A stretch of 9,495 nt of DNA from Planctomycetota bacterium (lineage in GTDB: Bacteria > Planctomycetota > UBA8742 > SKZP01): contig SKZP01000675.1 in NCBI GenBank assembly GCA_007127275.1, positions 1 through 9,495 on the forward strand. The letters are read 5' to 3'. Shown here piece by piece: positions 6,913 to 9,495 of this stretch. Numbering within the stretch: the first letter of the stretch is position 1; the number at the start of each line of letters is the position of its first letter. The notes beneath the pieces are model-generated. The model was not told the DNA's origin. It was given only the letters and a program-made list of their open reading frames with translations, and did no database searches. The position numbers and the translations under genes were made by a program.

Positions 6913-7665
6913 TCAGGCCGTGCACGGCGCTTCTGGCGCTTCCCCGCGCGTGGCTTCAAGGTAGCGCCGCACGGTTTCGGTCAGCCCGAGGTAAAGCGCG
7001 TCGGCAACAAGGGCGTGACCAATGGACACCTCGACAATCTGCGGCACCTCACGGGCAAGCCGCGGCAAGTTGCGCAAGTCGAGGTCATGCCCCGCATTGA
7101 CGCCGAGCCCAAGTCGGGCAGCCTCCTCGGCGGTACGCTTTACCTCGAGGAGTGCCGCGTCTTCCTGCGGGGTACCGAAGGCTGCCGCATACGGCTCCGT
7201 GTATATCTCAATACGGTCCACGCCGACGGAGACAAGCGAGTCAAGCCTTGCCGCTCCCGGATCCACGAACGCGCTGACGCGGCTGCCGGCCGCCTTGAGC
7301 CGTTGCACGGCAGGTGCCACGTGCGCGGCGTCCTCCGGCAAACTCCAGCCGTGGTCGCTCGTGATCTCGCCGGGGGTGACCGGCACAAGTGTCACCTGTT
7401 CCGGAACAATCTCGCAAGCAAGCGCAATCAATTCCTCGCGAAGATCCCCTTCGAGATTGAACTCACAGCCATGCTCCTTGCACAGCGCGCGGATGTCGCG
7501 CACGTCACTCTGCAAGGTGTGGCGGTTGTCCTCACGCCAGTGCAGCGTGATGCCGTAGGCGCCGGCCTCCAGTGCCGTCCGCGCAGCTACGAGTGGAGAG
7601 GGATTGGTGCCGCCGCGCGAGTTGCGCAGCAGCGCCACCTTGTTGAGGTTGACCGAGAGTTGCAT
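6913..7665 (-). CDS. pdxJ: Pyridoxine 5'-phosphate synthase
   Basis: Condenses 1-deoxy-D-xylulose 5-phosphate with 3-amino-2-oxopropyl phosphate to pyridoxine 5'-phosphate, the last ring-forming step of DXP-dependent vitamin B6 synthesis. It is a cytoplasmic TIM barrel. 250 residues, close to the E. coli 243. Signature segments run the full length: [80 protein letters not shown] and [17 protein letters not shown]. Catalytic candidates are His42 (E. coli His45), Glu72 and His193, the last two at the E. coli numbers. The open frame extends 24 codons upstream, but the family starts at 'MxLSVNxNKxAxLRN', so ATG 7665 is the start; no good Shine-Dalgarno is visible. The 'NKVALLRN' form, rather than E. 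coli 'DHIATLRN', is a variant I associate with Bacteroidetes and Planctomycetes (from memory). A 401-nt gap from gnd suggests its own promoter. Confidence 0.95.
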   Translation of the reverse strand: MQLSVNLNKVALLRNSRGGTNPSPLVAARTALEAGAYGITLHWREDNRHTLQSDVRDIRALCKEHGCEFNLEGDLREELIALACEIVPEQVTLVPVTPGEITSDHGWSLPEDAAHVAPAVQRLKAAGSRVSAFVDPGAARLDSLVSVGVDRIEIYTEPYAAAFGTPQEDAALLEVKRTAEEAARLGLGVNAGHDLDLRNLPRLAREVPQIVEVSIGHALVADALYLGLTETVRRYLEATRGEAPEAPCTA

Positions 7666-7765
7666 GGGTCTTGACGGGACACGGGAACGCAGCGAGTCAC
7701 GCAGGAATTGATGCAGCGCAGTGCGAAAGCGCCACAAGTACCAAGGCCCGCTTGAATACCACCTC

Positions 7766-7787
7766 CAAGGCTTGAGAGTAAGCCTTG
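7766..7787. other. Perfect 8-bp inverted repeat (hairpin)
   Basis: CAAGGCTT (7766-7773) and AAGCCTTG (7780-7787) are exact reverse complements around a 6-nt loop. No T-run follows on either strand, so it does not look like an intrinsic terminator. It lies about 100 nt upstream of the pdxJ ATG and could be a leader structure or a dyad operator. The function is unknown. Confidence 0.5.
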
Positions 7788-7980
7788 CAACCGCCGTCGG
7801 CGCCCGAGCAAGTCCGAGTCATCTGCTGAGCACGTTTGCTCACTCTCTTTCTATGTTTCCGCTCCTCTTCTCTCCCCTTCTCTCCTCACCTCACCTCGAG
7901 CTCTTTGTTCTCTGTGGCAAAAGGCATGCGCTTCTTCTGCGCGACCCGCTGGTATGGGCGTCACGAATCCTTGGCAACGA

Positions 7981-8002
7981 CCCACGGGCCGCAGCCCGAG
8001 GG
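7981..8002 (-). terminator. Candidate terminator hairpin after gnd
   Basis: CCCaCGGGC (7981-7989) pairs with GCCCGaGGG (7994-8002): eight G-C pairs, one A-A mismatch and a 4-nt loop. It begins 64 nt downstream of the gnd stop. There is no T-run after the stem on the minus strand (TCGTTGCC follows), so it may end the transcript only weakly or merely block 3' decay. Confidence 0.3.
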
Positions 8003-8066
8003 CTTGTATGCGCTTGTTTGCGTGTGCAACCGTTTCTGATGCCGCTGCTGCCCTCATGTCCTGTTA

Positions 8067-9068
8067 TCACGAAGGTGAGGCGGAAGAGTACTCCGGCACG
8101 TTGACGCGGCCGCTGTGGCGCTCGTCACGGATGCGAGGGTCGGCGCCGTAGGGGTGGCCGCCGAAGGCGTGGCGCATCAAGGCAATGGCGCGGGCCCAGT
8201 TGCGTTGTTCGTCACGGGAGGTGAACAGTTGCATCACCGACTGTGAGATCACCGGGATGGGCTGCTCCAACTCCAGTGCGTCGCTGACGAGCCTGTTCAC
8301 CTCGCCGGTGTCCTCCACGTAGCTGGGAATCTCGCCGAGCTTGTCGCCGTGCGCTTCGTAAGCCGCGTGCAGCAGGTCAACGAGCCAGGAGCGAATCACT
8401 GAGCCGTGGCGCCAACTGCGCAGCACCTGCGAAATGTCGAGCGGGATCTCGCCCTGGTACGCTTCCAGCAAGGCAAGCCCCTCGCCGAGCGCTTGTAGCA
8501 TGCCGAACTCAATGCCGTTGTGGACGAGTTTGGCGAGGTGGCCGGCGCCGCTTCGTCCCGCATGCACAAAGCCGTCGGGGACCGCGAGTGTGCGCAGTAA
8601 GGGCTCGGCGGCGGCGACAGCCTGGCTTTCCCCGCCGGCCATGAAGCAGGCGCCGTGGCGTGCTCCGTCGAGGCCGCCGGAGGTGCCAACGTCGAGAAAG
8701 GCAACGCCTTTCGCCGCGAGTCGTCGGGCCCGGGCTTGGGAGTCGCGCCAATACGAGTTGCCGCCGTCGGCGAGCACGTCGCCCGGCTCGAGCTGCTGCG
8801 CGACCTCGTCAAGCACCTTGTCGACGACAGGGCCCGCGGGCACGTAGAGCAACACAAGCCGCGGCGGCTCAAGCGCCTCGCACAGCGCGGACAGCTTGTC
8901 GGCGAGGCGCAAACCGGCGTGGCGCAACTCGTGCGGCGCTGCGTGCGGGTCGTGGCCGACGACGTCGAGGCCCTTCTCCAGCGCCTGCGCCGCGAGGTTG
9001 CCGCCCATGCGGCCGAGGCCGACAATCCCGAGTTGCCGGGCGTTACGAGGCTGTGTCTCGGAGGTCAT
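8067..9068 (-). CDS. gnd: 6-phosphogluconate dehydrogenase, decarboxylating (short GndA/YqeC-like type)
   Basis: Oxidises and decarboxylates 6-phosphogluconate to ribulose 5-phosphate with reduction of NAD(P)+, in the cytoplasm. 333 residues is typical of the short class, versus about 470 for classical Gnd. Rossmann motif GIVGLGRMGGNLA (residues 14-26) comes first. Asp40 at the end of the second strand (VVGHDPH) suggests NAD+ preference, since NADP+ enzymes usually carry Asn/Arg-type residues there. Substrate and catalytic motifs follow: DGGNSYWRDS (101-110), DVGTSGGLDGARHGACFMAG (126-145), then HLAKLVHNGIEF with Lys180, Asn184 and Glu187. A helical C-terminal domain completes it. Start: ATG 9068 lies 5 nt after the SDR stop and is preceded by GGTGA. 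An in-frame GTG at 9077 would overlap that stop as GTGA and cannot be excluded. It forms an operon with the upstream SDR. Confidence 0.94.
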   Translation of the reverse strand: MTSETQPRNARQLGIVGLGRMGGNLAAQALEKGLDVVGHDPHAAPHELRHAGLRLADKLSALCEALEPPRLVLLYVPAGPVVDKVLDEVAQQLEPGDVLADGGNSYWRDSQARARRLAAKGVAFLDVGTSGGLDGARHGACFMAGGESQAVAAAEPLLRTLAVPDGFVHAGRSGAGHLAKLVHNGIEFGMLQALGEGLALLEAYQGEIPLDISQVLRSWRHGSVIRSWLVDLLHAAYEAHGDKLGEIPSYVEDTGEVNRLVSDALELEQPIPVISQSVMQLFTSRDEQRNWARAIALMRHAFGGHPYGADPRIRDERHSGRVNVPEYSSASPS

Positions 9069-9073
9069 GCGTG

Positions 9074-9495
9074 TCACCAGGGATGCTGAAAGCGCGGATA
9101 CAGGGTGAGCCCCCCGTCAACGTAGAGCGTTGCGCCGGTGATGTAGCTTGCCTCGTCGGAGATCAGGAACGCGACCGGGCCGGCAATCTCCTCCGGCGTG
9201 GCAATACGCTTGAGCGGAATCCCGTCGCTGATGCGGCGTTTCGTTTCCTCGTCGGCTTGCCAGGATTGGATGGGAGTCTCCGTGGCTCCGGGGGCGACGC
9301 TGTTTACGCGGATGCCGTGCTCGGCATACTCTAGCGCCAAGGTACGCGTGAGGTTGCCAAGCCCGCCTTTGCTTGCCGCGTAGTGCGCGTATTGGGGTCG
9401 CGGAATCTTCTCGTGTACGCTCGAGACGTTGATGATGACGCCCGCGGTTTTCACGTTGAGCCAGTGGGCGAGCGCCTCGCGGCAGCAGAGAAACG
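9074..9495 (-). CDS. Glucose 1-dehydrogenase-like short-chain dehydrogenase (5'-partial)
   Basis: C-terminal 139 residues of a classical SDR; the coding start and the Rossmann glycine motif lie beyond the right edge. The active site is present: Ser25 of the fragment (INVSSVHEKIP), with Tyr38 and Lys42 (HYAASKGG). The Ser-Tyr spacing of 13 equals Ser145-Tyr158 in Bacillus glucose dehydrogenase. Similarity to that enzyme goes beyond the general SDR pattern: SSVHExIPxP, HYAASKGG, LALEYAxxGIRVNSVAPGA, TPEEIAGPVAFLISDEASYI, TGATLYVDGGLTLYPRFQ. It therefore probably oxidises beta-D-glucose (or a similar aldose) to the 1,5-lactone with NAD(P)+. Other sugar-dehydrogenase SDRs share parts of this, so substrate is an inference. 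Its stop lies 5 nt before the gnd ATG, which ties it to gluconate metabolism. Confidence 0.88.
   Translation of the reverse strand, partial: FLCCREALAHWLNVKTAGVIINVSSVHEKIPRPQYAHYAASKGGLGNLTRTLALEYAEHGIRVNSVAPGATETPIQSWQADEETKRRISDGIPLKRIATPEEIAGPVAFLISDEASYITGATLYVDGGLTLYPRFQHPW

Larger units (their letters stand above)
7666..8066. other. Long intergenic region between gnd and pdxJ
   Basis: 401 nt with no supportable gene; the short ORFs on both strands show no protein-like character. It contains a polypyrimidine tract on the plus strand (60 of 70 bases at 7841-7910, with 26 uninterrupted pyrimidines at 7862-7887) and two hairpins listed separately. As the only long gap on this transcribed strand, it probably carries the 3' end of the SDR-gnd transcript and the promoter/leader of pdxJ. 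I could not find a confident -35/-10 pair. Confidence 0.5.

Noticed and set aside
7721..8151. Several 65-127 codon plus-strand ORFs in the gap between pdxJ and gnd
   Set aside because: They owe their length and Ser/Leu/Pro-rich composition to the polypyrimidine tract, overlap one another or the end of gnd, and show no family resemblance.

Overview
The window is GC-rich bacterial DNA, densely packed with chromosomal housekeeping genes on both strands. No phage, transposase, CRISPR, tRNA or rRNA signal was seen. The mix (AceF-type pyruvate dehydrogenase E2, a full-length tricorn protease, a PilZ protein, RecO, PdxJ with an '[11 protein letters not shown]' start, a gluconate-route dehydrogenase pair) fits a free-living, high-GC bacterium. 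Planctomycetota or a neighbouring phylum is my weak guess; nothing here settles the taxon.

Layout. 1-1034 (+): 3' part of the E2 gene. 1039-1257 (+): a solitary HicB-like gene starting 4 nt after the E2 stop. It is bracketed by two copies of the last 57 bp of the E2 gene (978-1034 and 1269-1325). 1326-1643: no convincing gene. 1644-5132 (-): tricorn protease with all catalytic residues at the expected spacing and an 86-residue charged low-complexity insert. 5133-5413: divergent promoter region. 5414-5914 (+): PilZ-domain protein. 6046-6888 (+): RecO, converging on pdxJ (6913-7665, -). 7666-8066: 401 nt without a gene, holding a strong polypyrimidine tract and two hairpins. 8067-9068 (-): 6-phosphogluconate dehydrogenase of the short (GndA/YqeC-like) type. 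9074-9495 (-): C-terminal half of a glucose 1-dehydrogenase-like SDR, running off the right edge.

How the genes work together. The SDR and Gnd genes are only 5 nt apart on the same strand and make sense as a pair: glucose to gluconolactone/gluconate, then (after a gluconokinase not seen here) 6-phosphogluconate to ribulose 5-phosphate. PdxJ lies downstream on the same strand but after a 401-nt gap, so probably has its own promoter. The other genes are functionally unrelated neighbours.

The least ordinary part is the E2/HicB junction. A 291-bp unit (hicB plus a second, 91% identical E2 3' terminus) sits directly behind the E2 gene, in the same reading-frame phase. The last ~64 codons of E2 use CTA/TTA/ATA codons that are absent from the preceding ~280. 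Together these suggest a small insertion or gene-conversion event at the E2 3' end. I found no evidence of a whole novel multi-gene system.
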